NCBI GenBank assembly: GCA_002304345.1
Contig: NEUU01000009.1
Coordinates: 62,001-126,000 of the forward strand
Reading direction: 5' to 3'
Origin: Verrucomicrobia bacterium Tous-C9LFEB
GTDB lineage: Bacteria; Verrucomicrobiota; Verrucomicrobiia; Methylacidiphilales; UBA1321
DNA: 64,000 nt
Every line of letters starts with the position of its first letter. Position 1 is the first letter of the stretch. Under the pieces are notes generated by a model that did not search any database, was not told where the DNA came from, and worked only from the letters and a program-made list of their open reading frames with translations. Below are positions 37,019 to 44,076 of this stretch, one piece after another. The translations under genes were made by a program, and so were the position numbers.

Positions 37019-37996
37019 TCAAGCGGCGAATTCAGAAGCGCAAATACAGGAGCTAAAAACATTCTTAGCCTTATCCGCCATTCGTCCGCAAACCATATGG
37101 CGTGGAGACGAACTTTTACCGCCGGGGTCACTGCTCGAAAGGATAATTCGTTCTTTTCGCAGTGGAACGAACATCGCCCTGGAGCTGCCATTATTCATTA
37201 CGCTTAATGTAATTGCTGGGTGGCTGTTGAAGAGAGGTATCCATCCTTCCTTGGGTAACTCCTTCAAGATCTCCCGAATGCGAGGGCCAATGGCGATAGT
37301 CACGCTTCCAAACCCCCGAGTAGCCACTTTTTGACGACAATAGTAGAGCCGATTATTTTCCCTATCGATGTCGTCATGACTGAGGTTGGCGATGTCGCTT
37401 TGCGATCCGCCCGTTTCCCAAAGTAATTTGAAGTACAGCCGGTAATCATCGAGATTTTCGCTGGCGATGATTTTTTCATGCTCCTTCGCAGTGATGGCAC
37501 GTTTCTGGCCGTAACGAATTTTTGGCCATGCACGCTTAACCAGTACTGGGGCCAGCAACCATCCCAGATCAAGGGCTCGATTGTGCAAAATCCGCAGCCA
37601 GACATTGGTTGATACTCCAGCGCGTTTGTGCCGCAAGACCTCCATAAAATGGCTGCTTTCCGTATCGATTAACTTGATGTTAGCCAAGAGGCGAAAAGGC
37701 GGACTCTTGATAACTTTTCCCCATCGAAGAAGGGTTGAACCGGAGTATGACAGCTCCAGGTCACGCATGACATCGGCCCATGTGCGGTTGACTAACTCTG
37801 GAGACTTTGCCGTAAGGTACGCTCGCGCCATCGCCATATTCAGGGCTGGCATTTCGGACGCTTGGTTCTTGGCGGCGATCAAGCGTTTGGCCTGAGAAGC
37901 GTTAGACGTGTTCAGGCTCGTCTGGCGCTTACTGATCCGGTCCTGTGCGTAGTAGCGGCCATTGCCGCGACGGAACAAGTAGAACTGATCTGCCAT
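37019..37996 (-). CDS. int: tyrosine recombinase/integrase, C-terminus degenerate
   Basis: A 325-residue ORF next to the right att repeat and tRNA-Ser. An N-terminal arm/core-binding-like region (YLFRRGNGRYYAQDRISKRQ) is followed by a SAM-like domain and the start of the catalytic domain (YRLYFKLLWETGGSQSDIAN then LSHDDIDRENN). The usual first catalytic Arg position reads Ser/Gln in GGSQSD, as in some phage-type relatives. Beyond GWIPLFNSHPAITLS the expected HxxR and Tyr boxes are missing and the sequence no longer looks like the family; part of them may survive in another frame (37100-37060). It is therefore probably a frameshifted, non-functional integrase of the island. Confidence 0.7.
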   Translation of the reverse strand: MADQFYLFRRGNGRYYAQDRISKRQTSLNTSNASQAKRLIAAKNQASEMPALNMAMARAYLTAKSPELVNRTWADVMRDLELSYSGSTLLRWGKVIKSPPFRLLANIKLIDTESSHFMEVLRHKRAGVSTNVWLRILHNRALDLGWLLAPVLVKRAWPKIRYGQKRAITAKEHEKIIASENLDDYRLYFKLLWETGGSQSDIANLSHDDIDRENNRLYYCRQKVATRGFGSVTIAIGPRIREILKELPKEGWIPLFNSHPAITLSVMNNGSSRAMFVPLRKERIILSSSDPGGKSSSPRHMVCGRMADKAKNVFSSCICASEFAA

Positions 37997-38086
37997 CTCT
38001 TCTTTCGGTTGCGCGAAAGATCATAGAGCGAATCCCGTCCAAGCCGTGAGCTAGCACTTGGAGAGTATGGCGGGGCAACCAGCGAT

Positions 38087-38228
38087 TAAGCACGAATTCC
38101 CCGAAGTCCAATTCCCACCGGGATTCTTTCTGACAATTCTTCTGACAGTTTGCCGGAAAAATCCACTTTTGTCAGCGCATCTGCTTGGGAATGAATGCCT
38201 TAAGAAATGGCGGACAGGGTGGGATTTG
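38087..38228. repeat. right attachment-site repeat (attR), overlapping tRNA-Ser
   Basis: About 142 bp matching 10087-10229. The last 21 bp (38208-38228) are the 3' end of the intact tRNA-Ser gene with its CCA. The repeat includes TTCTGACA at 38128 and 38140, 12 bp apart. The recombinase start codon is about 90 bp to its left. Confidence 0.85.
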
Positions 38229-38297
38229 AACCCACGGTAGAGTTGCCCCTACGTTCGATTTCGAGTCGAGTGCCTTCAACCACTCAGCCACCTGTCC
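38208..38297 (-). tRNA. serX: tRNA-Ser(CGA)
   Basis: The minus strand starts GGACAGG (38297-38291) and ends CCTGTCCGCCA (to 38208), giving a 7-bp acceptor stem, discriminator G and encoded CCA. A D-arm (GGCTGAGTGGTTGAAGGC), anticodon loop CTCGAAA with anticodon CGA, a long variable arm (GTAGGGGCAACTCTAC) and the T-arm GTGGGTTCAAATCCCAC are all visible. Length 90 nt with the long variable arm is typical of tRNA-Ser. One mismatch sits at the top of the anticodon stem. It is the integration target of the island. Confidence 0.95.
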
Positions 38298-38946
38298 TGA
38301 AAAACACATAGCAAAGCAAAAGCCTTTGCTAGAGCCTTAGTAATAAGTCCAAAAAAGCATTCACGCAAGCCTGTTTACAATCAAAAACAAATCCGTTTGT
38401 TTTCTGTTTTAACGGCGAGGAATCCAGGGAAGGCACTGCCGTTTGACAATGGCGCAAACGAGCTTACTTTTATAATGAAAGACCCGAGTGTGAAAGTCTG
38501 ACGAGCTACCCTGAGGTAGGCTTCAGGCCAGTTTCCACCGGGTCTTTCCTATTTAGATGCCTGACTATCATCATGGCATCGTGGATAGGTTCTTATTCTA
38601 ATTAGAATTAATACGCCATAGAATCTGGAACTTCGTGTCTTTTCCCACTTTTCTCGCACCCCTAGCCAACGTAGCAAACCTAAGCCTAACGGTTCGCCCC
38701 TTTTCCATGGTTTAATGGTCCACGTGAGGACCTATTATAATCTGATACTCAAACATCCTCTGAAAACTCCGCTGGCAGCGGTCGGCGCGGGGTTTCCCGT
38801 GTGGGGCGGATGGGCAATGACAAGGGCTTACGTCGGGGCGTACAGGTTTGGAGCCATTGGGAGCACGCATTTTTTATTTCCCACCGCTGGCAAAGGCTGC
38901 TAGCCCTTAGAGCTTGCGTTAATTCTAGAAAAGGAACCGATCTCTC
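38298..38946. other. noncoding region upstream of lpxC-fabZ
   Basis: About 650 bp with no convincing gene. It holds a strong hairpin (38477-38548) with a TATAAT just before it (38471-38476), and another TATAAT at 38736-38741 that could serve the lpxC-fabZ operon. A 14-bp stretch, rc CTAATTAGAATAAG (38592-38605), also occurs at 10077-10090 just outside the left att repeat. A 62-codon frame at 38715-38903 shows no protein-like features. Confidence 0.5.
38477..38548 (+). ncRNA. candidate structured RNA or long hairpin, family unknown
   Basis: Outer arms GAAAGACCCG (38477-38486) and CGGGTCTTTC (38539-38548) pair over 10 bp. Inside are CTGA/TCAG (38498 and 38523) and CTACC-CTGA-GGTAG (38506-38519), giving one long branched hairpin. 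TATAAT ends directly before the outer stem, so a transcript would begin near or inside it. I cannot match it to SRP RNA, 6S RNA or a riboswitch. It may be a small RNA, a leader of the lpx operon or simply a hairpin repeat. Confidence 0.4.
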
Positions 38947-40263
38947 ATGCCCGTTTTGAAACAAGCCACGATTCGTGATGCCCAGACCGTCAGTGGCGCC
39001 ACGCTCCACACCGGTAACAATGTTACCCTGACCATCAAGCCCGGCGCGCCCAACACCGGCTACATTTTCAAGCGCCTCGATCTCTCGGACGAACCGACTA
39101 TCGCGGCCCACATTGACAACGTCAAACAGGTCGAACGCGCCACCACCCTCGGCGAGGGCGGCGTGAAGGTCCACACGGTCGAACATCTGCTCTCCGCCCT
39201 GCGCGGTTTCAGCATCGACAACGCCGTGATCGAACTCGACGCCAACGAACCCCCCATCGGCGACGGCAGCGCGTCGATCTACGTGGAAGCGCTCGAAAAG
39301 GCCGGTCGCGTCGAACAGGACGTTCCCGTTCTCACCTACCACGTCCGCGAGCCCATTCATATCGAGGGCAAGGACGGCGCGTTTATCTCCGCCTGGCCGA
39401 GCGACAATTTCGAAGTGAACTGTACGAACGCGAACCACACCGGCAAGCACACGCAGTACCTCCACTGGAACCTCGACAAAGGCGACTACGCCAAGGAAAT
39501 CTCCAAGGCCCGCACCTTCGTATTCTACGAGGAAGTGGAACCGCTCATGGAGAAGGGTCTCATCAAGGGTGGCAGCCTCGAGAACGCCATCGTCATCCGT
39601 GGCGACGCCATTCTCTCCCGCGAACCGCTCCGGTATGAGGACGAGTTCGTCCGTCACAAGATCCTCGATATCGTCGGCGATCTCACGTTGTTTCCGGCCC
39701 GGTTGAAGGCCCGCATCGTCGCGGCCAAGCCCGGACACGCGCTCAACGTCGAACTGGCCCGCGCCATTTACAAGCAGTACCGTCACTACGTCTCGCAGCA
39801 GATGCCGGTGGAGAACATCCCCACGGGCGAATCCGGTCTCGATATCAACGAGATCATGAAGATCCTGCCGCACCGCTACCCGTTCCTGCTCGTCGACCGC
39901 ATCCTGAAATTCGACGGCGAGTTCAAGGCGGTCGGCCAAAAAGCCGTCACGATCAACGAACCGTTCTTCCAGGGCCATTTCCCCGGTCACCCCGTCATGC
40001 CGGGCGTGCTCCAAGTGGAAGCCATAGCGCAGGTCGCGAGCATTTTGATGCTCAAGGCGTCCGGCCAGGGTGGTCGCATCGGTTACTTCATGAGCGCGGA
40101 CAAGATCAAGTTCCGCAAGCCGGTGCTGCCGGGTGATACCCTGATTATTCAGGTCGAACTCACCAAGGCGCGCGGCAAGATTGGTCGCGCCACCGGTCAG
40201 TGCCTCGTCAAGAACGAGGTCGTCTCCGAAGGCGATCTGACCTTTGCCATGATCGACACGTAA
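38947..40263 (+). CDS. lpxC/fabZ: bifunctional LpxC-FabZ
   Basis: A 438-residue fusion. Residues 1-290 are LpxC, the zinc UDP-3-O-acyl-GlcNAc deacetylase that commits to lipid A synthesis: TVEHLLSALRG supplies a zinc His near residue 79, with IGDGSASIYVEAL, KILDIVGDLTLFPARLKA and KPGHALNVELARAI further on. Residues 298-438 are FabZ, the 3-hydroxyacyl-ACP dehydratase: LPHRYPFLLVDRILKFDGE, the catalytic-His loop GHFPGHPVMPGVLQVEA and SADKIKFRKPVLPGD. The fusion is known from Bacteroidota, Verrucomicrobiota and relatives. lpxA follows 206 bp later. It supports a lipid A-bearing Gram-negative envelope. Confidence 0.96.
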   Translation: MPVLKQATIRDAQTVSGATLHTGNNVTLTIKPGAPNTGYIFKRLDLSDEPTIAAHIDNVKQVERATTLGEGGVKVHTVEHLLSALRGFSIDNAVIELDANEPPIGDGSASIYVEALEKAGRVEQDVPVLTYHVREPIHIEGKDGAFISAWPSDNFEVNCTNANHTGKHTQYLHWNLDKGDYAKEISKARTFVFYEEVEPLMEKGLIKGGSLENAIVIRGDAILSREPLRYEDEFVRHKILDIVGDLTLFPARLKARIVAAKPGHALNVELARAIYKQYRHYVSQQMPVENIPTGESGLDINEIMKILPHRYPFLLVDRILKFDGEFKAVGQKAVTINEPFFQGHFPGHPVMPGVLQVEAIAQVASILMLKASGQGGRIGYFMSADKIKFRKPVLPGDTLIIQVELTKARGKIGRATGQCLVKNEVVSEGDLTFAMIDT

Positions 40264-40285
40264 AACCGGAACCAAGACAATTTCC

Positions 40286-40450
40286 GACGGAATTTACGGA
40301 ATTAACCAAATTAAAAGACAAGGGACTTTTAAATCAGAGACTCAGGAAAGCAGGAAACTCTTTCAGAACCTCCGTCCGATTTTCTTGATTTCCTGAGTTC
40401 CTGATAGAAATTGCCTTTTTCTTCATTTCGTAAATTCCGTTAATTTCGTC
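40286..40450. repeat. MITE-like imperfect palindrome between lpxC-fabZ and lpxA
   Basis: Left arm 40286-40314 and right arm 40422-40450 form an imperfect inverted repeat (GACGGAATTTACGGAATTAA against GACGAAATTAACGGAATTTA on the other strand). A second inner pair involves ACTCAGGAAAGCAGG near 40341 and CCTGAGTTCCTG near 40392. No coding potential. The whole 165-bp block folds back on itself and interrupts the lpx operon. Confidence 0.65.
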
Positions 40451-40469
40451 AAAAAAAATTCAGAGAAGT

Positions 40470-41246
40470 ATGTCTCAGAACATTCATCCCACGGCGATCA
40501 TCGATCCCTCTGCGGAGTTGGGGGCCGACGTCGAAATCGGCGCCTACGCGTGGGTCGGGGCCGGGGTCAAACTCGGCGCGGGTTGCCGGGTCAATCACCA
40601 CGCCTCCATCAACGGCCCGAGTCGTATCGGGCAGGGGAACCACTTCTTCCCTTACGCATCAATCGGCGAAAAATCGCAGGACCTGAAATACAAGGGCGAG
40701 CCGACCTATGTCGAGATCGGCGACAACAACGTCTTTCGCGAATTCACCACGGTGAACCGCGGCACCGCTCCCGATGCGTGGACGCGCATCGGCTCGAACA
40801 ATCTGTTTCTCACCTACTCGCACGTGGCGCATGATTGCATCGTCGGCAGTCACACGATTTTTTCCAACAACGCCACGCTCGCGGGTCATGTGGAAGTCGG
40901 CGATTACGCCATCATCAGCGGACTCTCCGCTATTCACCAATTCTGCCGGATCGGCACCCACGCCATCATCGGCGGTTGCACCAAGATCGTGCAGGACGCC
41001 CCGCCTTTCTTCATCGCGGACGGAAATCCTGCCGAAGTGCGTGGCGTGAATGCGGTCGGGCTCCAGCGCAAGGGCTTCGCCGACGAGAACATCAAGGCCT
41101 TGCGTGCGGCCTATAAAATCCTTTACGACAAATCGCTCAACACCTCGCAGGCCGTGGATAAACTCGCCAGCGAATACGCCGACCATCCCCAGGTCAAGAT
41201 ACTGATCGATTTCGTCCGCTCCAGCCAGCGCGGCATCATCCGCTAG
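40470..41246 (+). CDS. lpxA: acyl-ACP--UDP-GlcNAc O-acyltransferase
   Basis: A 258-residue left-handed beta-helix acyltransferase that catalyses the first step of lipid A synthesis. Hexapeptide repeats begin at IHPTAIIDPSAELGADVEIG and run to about residue 190. The catalytic region contains the conserved His in LTYSHVAHDCIVGSHTIFSN (about residue 124), and IISGLSAIHQFCRIGTHAII follows. The C-terminal helical domain starts near NAVGLQRKGFADENIKALRA. Normal length for LpxA. It follows lpxC-fabZ in the same direction. Confidence 0.96.
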   Translation: MSQNIHPTAIIDPSAELGADVEIGAYAWVGAGVKLGAGCRVNHHASINGPSRIGQGNHFFPYASIGEKSQDLKYKGEPTYVEIGDNNVFREFTTVNRGTAPDAWTRIGSNNLFLTYSHVAHDCIVGSHTIFSNNATLAGHVEVGDYAIISGLSAIHQFCRIGTHAIIGGCTKIVQDAPPFFIADGNPAEVRGVNAVGLQRKGFADENIKALRAAYKILYDKSLNTSQAVDKLASEYADHPQVKILIDFVRSSQRGIIR

Positions 41247-41255
41247 GATGGGAAG

Positions 41256-41358
41256 TTTCTCGCAGAGTTCGCCAAGACGCAAAGGAAGAAGGGGCACTCC
41301 CTTTATATTAAGCGCTTTTTGTCCTTAACTTTGCGGTCTTGGCGAGCTTTGCGAGAAA
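41256..41358. repeat. intergenic palindrome after lpxA
   Basis: Left arm TTTCTCGCAGAGTTCGCCAA (from 41256) and right arm 41329-41358 (rc TTTCTCGCAAAGCTCGCCAA) pair over about 29 bp with few mismatches. It lies between the convergent lpxA and dUTPase-like genes and could act as a bidirectional terminator. The sequence has the look of a dispersed hairpin repeat. Confidence 0.65.
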
Positions 41359-41367
41359 TGATCCTCG

Positions 41368-41766
41368 TCAAATATGCTTGGAATCGTTCTCGTCCTTGAC
41401 GGCGTAACCGGAATCCTGGCGCTTGAAATTGACCTCGTTCTTCTTCACGTAAGCGTTGAAGACGTCATCGGCGCTCATGCCGAGGACTTGGGCGAGGGAG
41501 ATCAGGAAGTGGAACAGGTCGACCACCTCGACGCGGGCGTTCTGCTCGTCGAACTTCTGGTACTTGGCCCACCATTTCCACGGCACGCTGTCGGTCAGCT
41601 CGGCCATTTCCTGCGACATCGCGCGGGTGTAATTGAGCACCCATTTCGTCTTCGTCTCCTCGTCCATCGCGGAGGTATCCACGCCAATGCGCAGATTCAG
41701 GGCCGCTTGCATGCGGAAGAGTTCGTTCAGTTTGTCGGCGGAAGGGGTAGGGGCGGGGCTGCTCAT
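41368..41766 (-). CDS. dUTPase-like all-alpha NTP pyrophosphohydrolase
   Basis: About 132 residues from MSSPAPTPSADKLNELFRMQ. The frame continues upstream into a palindromic repeat (41802-41940), so those extra 27 codons are rejected. Motifs LNLRIGVDT, TRAMSQEMAELTDSVPWKWW and RVEVVDLFHFLISLAQVLGM match the dimeric dUTPase/MazG-like superfamily (PF08761-type), with the metal-binding acidic residues in QEMAE and VEVVD. It probably hydrolyses dUTP to dUMP. It converges with lpxA and is divergent from trxB. Confidence 0.8.
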   Translation of the reverse strand: MSSPAPTPSADKLNELFRMQAALNLRIGVDTSAMDEETKTKWVLNYTRAMSQEMAELTDSVPWKWWAKYQKFDEQNARVEVVDLFHFLISLAQVLGMSADDVFNAYVKKNEVNFKRQDSGYAVKDENDSKHI

Positions 41767-41801
41767 AGGGGGCGAGGCTAGAAGCTTCCGGCCCGGGCGA
41801 C

Positions 41802-41940
41802 AAGTTTTCAGTTCGAAGTTTTCGGTTTTCAGTGGCCAGTCGTCCATTTTTGGCTATGGGTAGGCGGTTGCATTTATCGGCGCAGACCCGATAGTGTTCC
41901 TGCCTCTTACTGAAAACCGAAAACCTCAAACTGAAAACTT
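41802..41940. repeat. MITE-like palindrome upstream of trxB
   Basis: AAGTTTTCAGTTCGAAGTTT and the bases following (41802-41833) pair with 41909-41940 with two mismatches over 32 bp. The right arm ends 8 bp before the trxB start codon, and the left arm lies in the upstream extension of the dUTPase-like frame. No ORF of its own. It may have brought or replaced promoter sequence for both genes. Confidence 0.7.
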
Positions 41941-41948
41941 AGTCATCC

Positions 41949-42875
41949 ATGGAACAAGTTCTTATCATCGGTACCGGCTGCGCCGGTCTGACCGCCGCCA
42001 TTTACTCGGCCCGCGCCAATCTCAAGCCCATCGTCCTGACTGGCACGATGCCCGGCGGCCTGCTGACGACCACGAGTGTCGTGGAGAACTTTCCCGGCTT
42101 CCCGGAAGGCATTGATGGCTATGAACTCATGATGAAGCTGCAGAAGCAGGCCGAGAAATTCGGCGCACAGGTGAAGTTCGGCAATGTGGACAGCGTCGAT
42201 TTCTCCAAGCGCCCCTTCACCGTTGTGGTCGATGGCGACCCCGTCGAAGCCCGCACCGTCATCGTTGCGACCGGTTCCGGTCACCGCCACCTCGGACTCA
42301 AGAGTGAGGATCTCCTCGAGAAGAAGGGCGTCACCTATTGTGCCACCTGCGATGGCGCGCTGCCCATGTTCCGCAACCAGCCGCTCGTCGTGGTCGGCGG
42401 TGGCGACTCCGCGTGTGAAGAAGCGATGTACCTCACCCGCTTTGCTTCCACGGTCTATTTGATTCATCGCCGCGACCAACTCCGCGCCTCCAAAATCATG
42501 GCCGAGCGCACCCTCGCGCATGAGAAGATCAAGCCGGTCTGGGACTCCGTCGTTGAGGACGTCCTCGACCCCGCCCAGAACAAGGTGACCGGGGTGAAGG
42601 TGAAGAACCTCAAGACGGGCGAAAGCCACGTCATCGATTGTGCTGGGGTCTTTGTGGCCATCGGGCACCTCCCGAACACGCAGGTCTTCAACGGCCAGCT
42701 CGCGCTCGACGAGGCCGGGTACATCAAAACTTTCGGTGGCACCCGCACCAGCGTGGAAGGCGTTTACGTTGCCGGTGACGTGGCCGATTCGGTTTATCGC
42801 CAAGCCATCACGGCAGCGGGCACGGGTTGTGCTGCAGCGATTGAAGCCGAGCGTTATCTCGCCGCTCAGGAATAG
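41949..42875 (+). CDS. trxB: thioredoxin reductase
   Basis: A 308-residue NADPH-dependent flavoenzyme that reduces thioredoxin in the cytoplasm. The FAD motif is LIIGTGCAGLTAAIYSARAN at residues 5-24, the redox-active CATC is at residues 131-134 in TYCATCDGA, the NADPH motif is VVVGGGDSACEEAMYLTRFA, and the final FAD motif is VYVAGDVADSVYRQAITAAG. Length is normal. It begins immediately after a palindromic repeat, so its promoter position is unusual. Confidence 0.96.
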   Translation: MEQVLIIGTGCAGLTAAIYSARANLKPIVLTGTMPGGLLTTTSVVENFPGFPEGIDGYELMMKLQKQAEKFGAQVKFGNVDSVDFSKRPFTVVVDGDPVEARTVIVATGSGHRHLGLKSEDLLEKKGVTYCATCDGALPMFRNQPLVVVGGGDSACEEAMYLTRFASTVYLIHRRDQLRASKIMAERTLAHEKIKPVWDSVVEDVLDPAQNKVTGVKVKNLKTGESHVIDCAGVFVAIGHLPNTQVFNGQLALDEAGYIKTFGGTRTSVEGVYVAGDVADSVYRQAITAAGTGCAAAIEAERYLAAQE

Positions 42876-42933
42876 TTCCGGTGCTGCAAGATTCTGCTTT
42901 TCAATGACTTCAACCCCAAAACAAGTCCAGTCG

Positions 42934-42958
42934 AATGCAGCGGAAAAACCGCTGCATT
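42934..42958. terminator. hairpin between trxB and phoH
   Basis: AATGCAGCGG (42934-42943) and CCGCTGCATT (42949-42958) pair perfectly over 10 bp around an A5 loop. There is no T-run after it, so it is a weak terminator candidate. TGACTTCAACC occurs on both sides of it (from 42905 and 42957), which hints at a small repeat unit. Confidence 0.4.
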
Positions 42959-43002
42959 GACTTCAACCGCCGTACTCCTACCCTCATAGAAACACCAAAA
43001 CG

Positions 43003-43980
43003 ATGACTGCTTCCGAAACGTTGAACTTCGAGAACGCCCGTGCCGTTCAAGCCCTCTATCTGAACGATCCGCTTAACCTCAAACTCATTGAGGATAAATT
43101 TGGGGTCAAAGTCACCACCCGTGACGGTTGGATCAAAATCGACGGTCCTCAGGAATCTCTTGAGAAGGCTCGCGACGTCTTCCAGCAGCTTCACATGGCC
43201 AAGGAAAAGGGCCTGCACATCCGCAAGCACGAGTTCAAGTTCGCCCTCGATTCCGTCGGCACCAAAGGCAGCGCCACACTGGCTGATCTGCACTCGTCCC
43301 GTATCCAGCTTTCCTTCAAGAAACCGCCGGTCGTTCCCAAGACCCTGCAGCAGAAATCCTACGTCGACTCGATCAAGAAGAACGATCTTGTCTTCGGCAT
43401 CGGCCCTGCCGGTAGCGGTAAAACCTTTCTCGCGATGGCCATGGCCGTGGCCGCGCTCAAAAATGAGGAAGTCTCCCGCATCGTTCTGACTCGTCCCGCC
43501 GTGGAAGCGGGCGAAGCGCTCGGCTTTCTGCCCGGCGATTTGCAGGAAAAAATCTTCCCGTACTTGCGCCCGCTTTACGATGCCCTCTACGACATGCTCG
43601 ATACCGAGGAAATCCAGCGGTACATGGACAAGGGCATTATCGAAATCGCTCCGCTGGCCTACATGCGCGGTCGCACGCTGAGCCATAGCTTTGTGATTTT
43701 GGACGAAGCGCAGAACACGACCACGGAACAGATGTTCATGTTCCTGACCCGTCTCGGTCAGGACTCCAAATGTGTGGTGACGGGCGATCCGACGCAGGTT
43801 GACTTGCCGAACCATCGCAAATCCGGCTTGGTGGAATCGGTTCAGGCGCTCACCAGCACCGAGGGGATCGGCTTCATCCGCTTTGACGAGGTCGACGTGA
43901 TCCGTCACGAACTCGTCCAGAAGATTATCCGCGCGTACAAGGCGCACCGTGGCGAAAAGACCACGAGCATGGCCCTTTGA
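43003..43980 (+). CDS. phoH: PhoH-like ATPase
   Basis: A 325-residue PhoH family protein with Walker A GIGPAGSGKTFLAMAMAVAA (about residues 132-151) and Walker B SHSFVILDEAQNTT. The conserved GEALGFLPGDLQEKIFPYLR, MRGRTLSHSFVILDEAQNTT and GDPTQVDLPNHRKSGL stretches all match. An N-terminal KH-like region precedes the ATPase. It is believed to act in RNA metabolism and is often found with ybeY, as here (phoH - HD phosphodiesterase - ybeY - recO, all rightward). Confidence 0.95.
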   Translation: MTASETLNFENARAVQALYLNDPLNLKLIEDKFGVKVTTRDGWIKIDGPQESLEKARDVFQQLHMAKEKGLHIRKHEFKFALDSVGTKGSATLADLHSSRIQLSFKKPPVVPKTLQQKSYVDSIKKNDLVFGIGPAGSGKTFLAMAMAVAALKNEEVSRIVLTRPAVEAGEALGFLPGDLQEKIFPYLRPLYDALYDMLDTEEIQRYMDKGIIEIAPLAYMRGRTLSHSFVILDEAQNTTTEQMFMFLTRLGQDSKCVVTGDPTQVDLPNHRKSGLVESVQALTSTEGIGFIRFDEVDVIRHELVQKIIRAYKAHRGEKTTSMAL

Positions 43981-44076
43981 TTAGACTATGATCGCGAACG
44001 GTTTAGAGCGGGTTTCGGGTCGGGTGATGTGCGAGCTGGCTTAGCCAGCTCGGCCGCTGTGGTATATTAATTCCAT

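Larger units (their letters stand above)
10087..38228. mobile_element. 28 kb genomic island integrated at tRNA-Ser(CGA)
   Basis: Bounded by direct repeats of about 142 bp (10087-10229 and 38087-38228). The right copy overlaps the 3' end of tRNA-Ser, and a tyrosine recombinase gene (37019-37996) lies about 90 bp inside the right repeat, pointing away from it: the classic layout of a tRNA-targeting integrative element. Cargo is a 12-gene isoprenoid/lipid-like operon, immunity-like small proteins, a type I restriction-modification operon with an extra STAND ATPase, and XRE regulators. No conjugation or phage structural genes are visible. The right half is visibly more AT-rich than the flanking lpx and sugar loci. 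The recombinase looks degenerate, so the element may now be fixed. Confidence 0.85.

Noticed and set aside
36837..37334. 165-codon plus-strand frame overlapping the integrase
   Set aside because: No start context or domain; it overlaps the recombinase and its decayed 3' region.
38498..38530. hammerhead-ribozyme-like CTGACGAG segment
   Set aside because: The conserved GAAA following stem II and a proper cleavage triplet are not present on either strand.
38749..40275. 508-codon open frame on the minus strand opposite lpxC-fabZ
   Set aside because: It is fully antisense to the well-supported LpxC-FabZ fusion, is low in complexity and shows no domain; it arises from GC-rich codon use.
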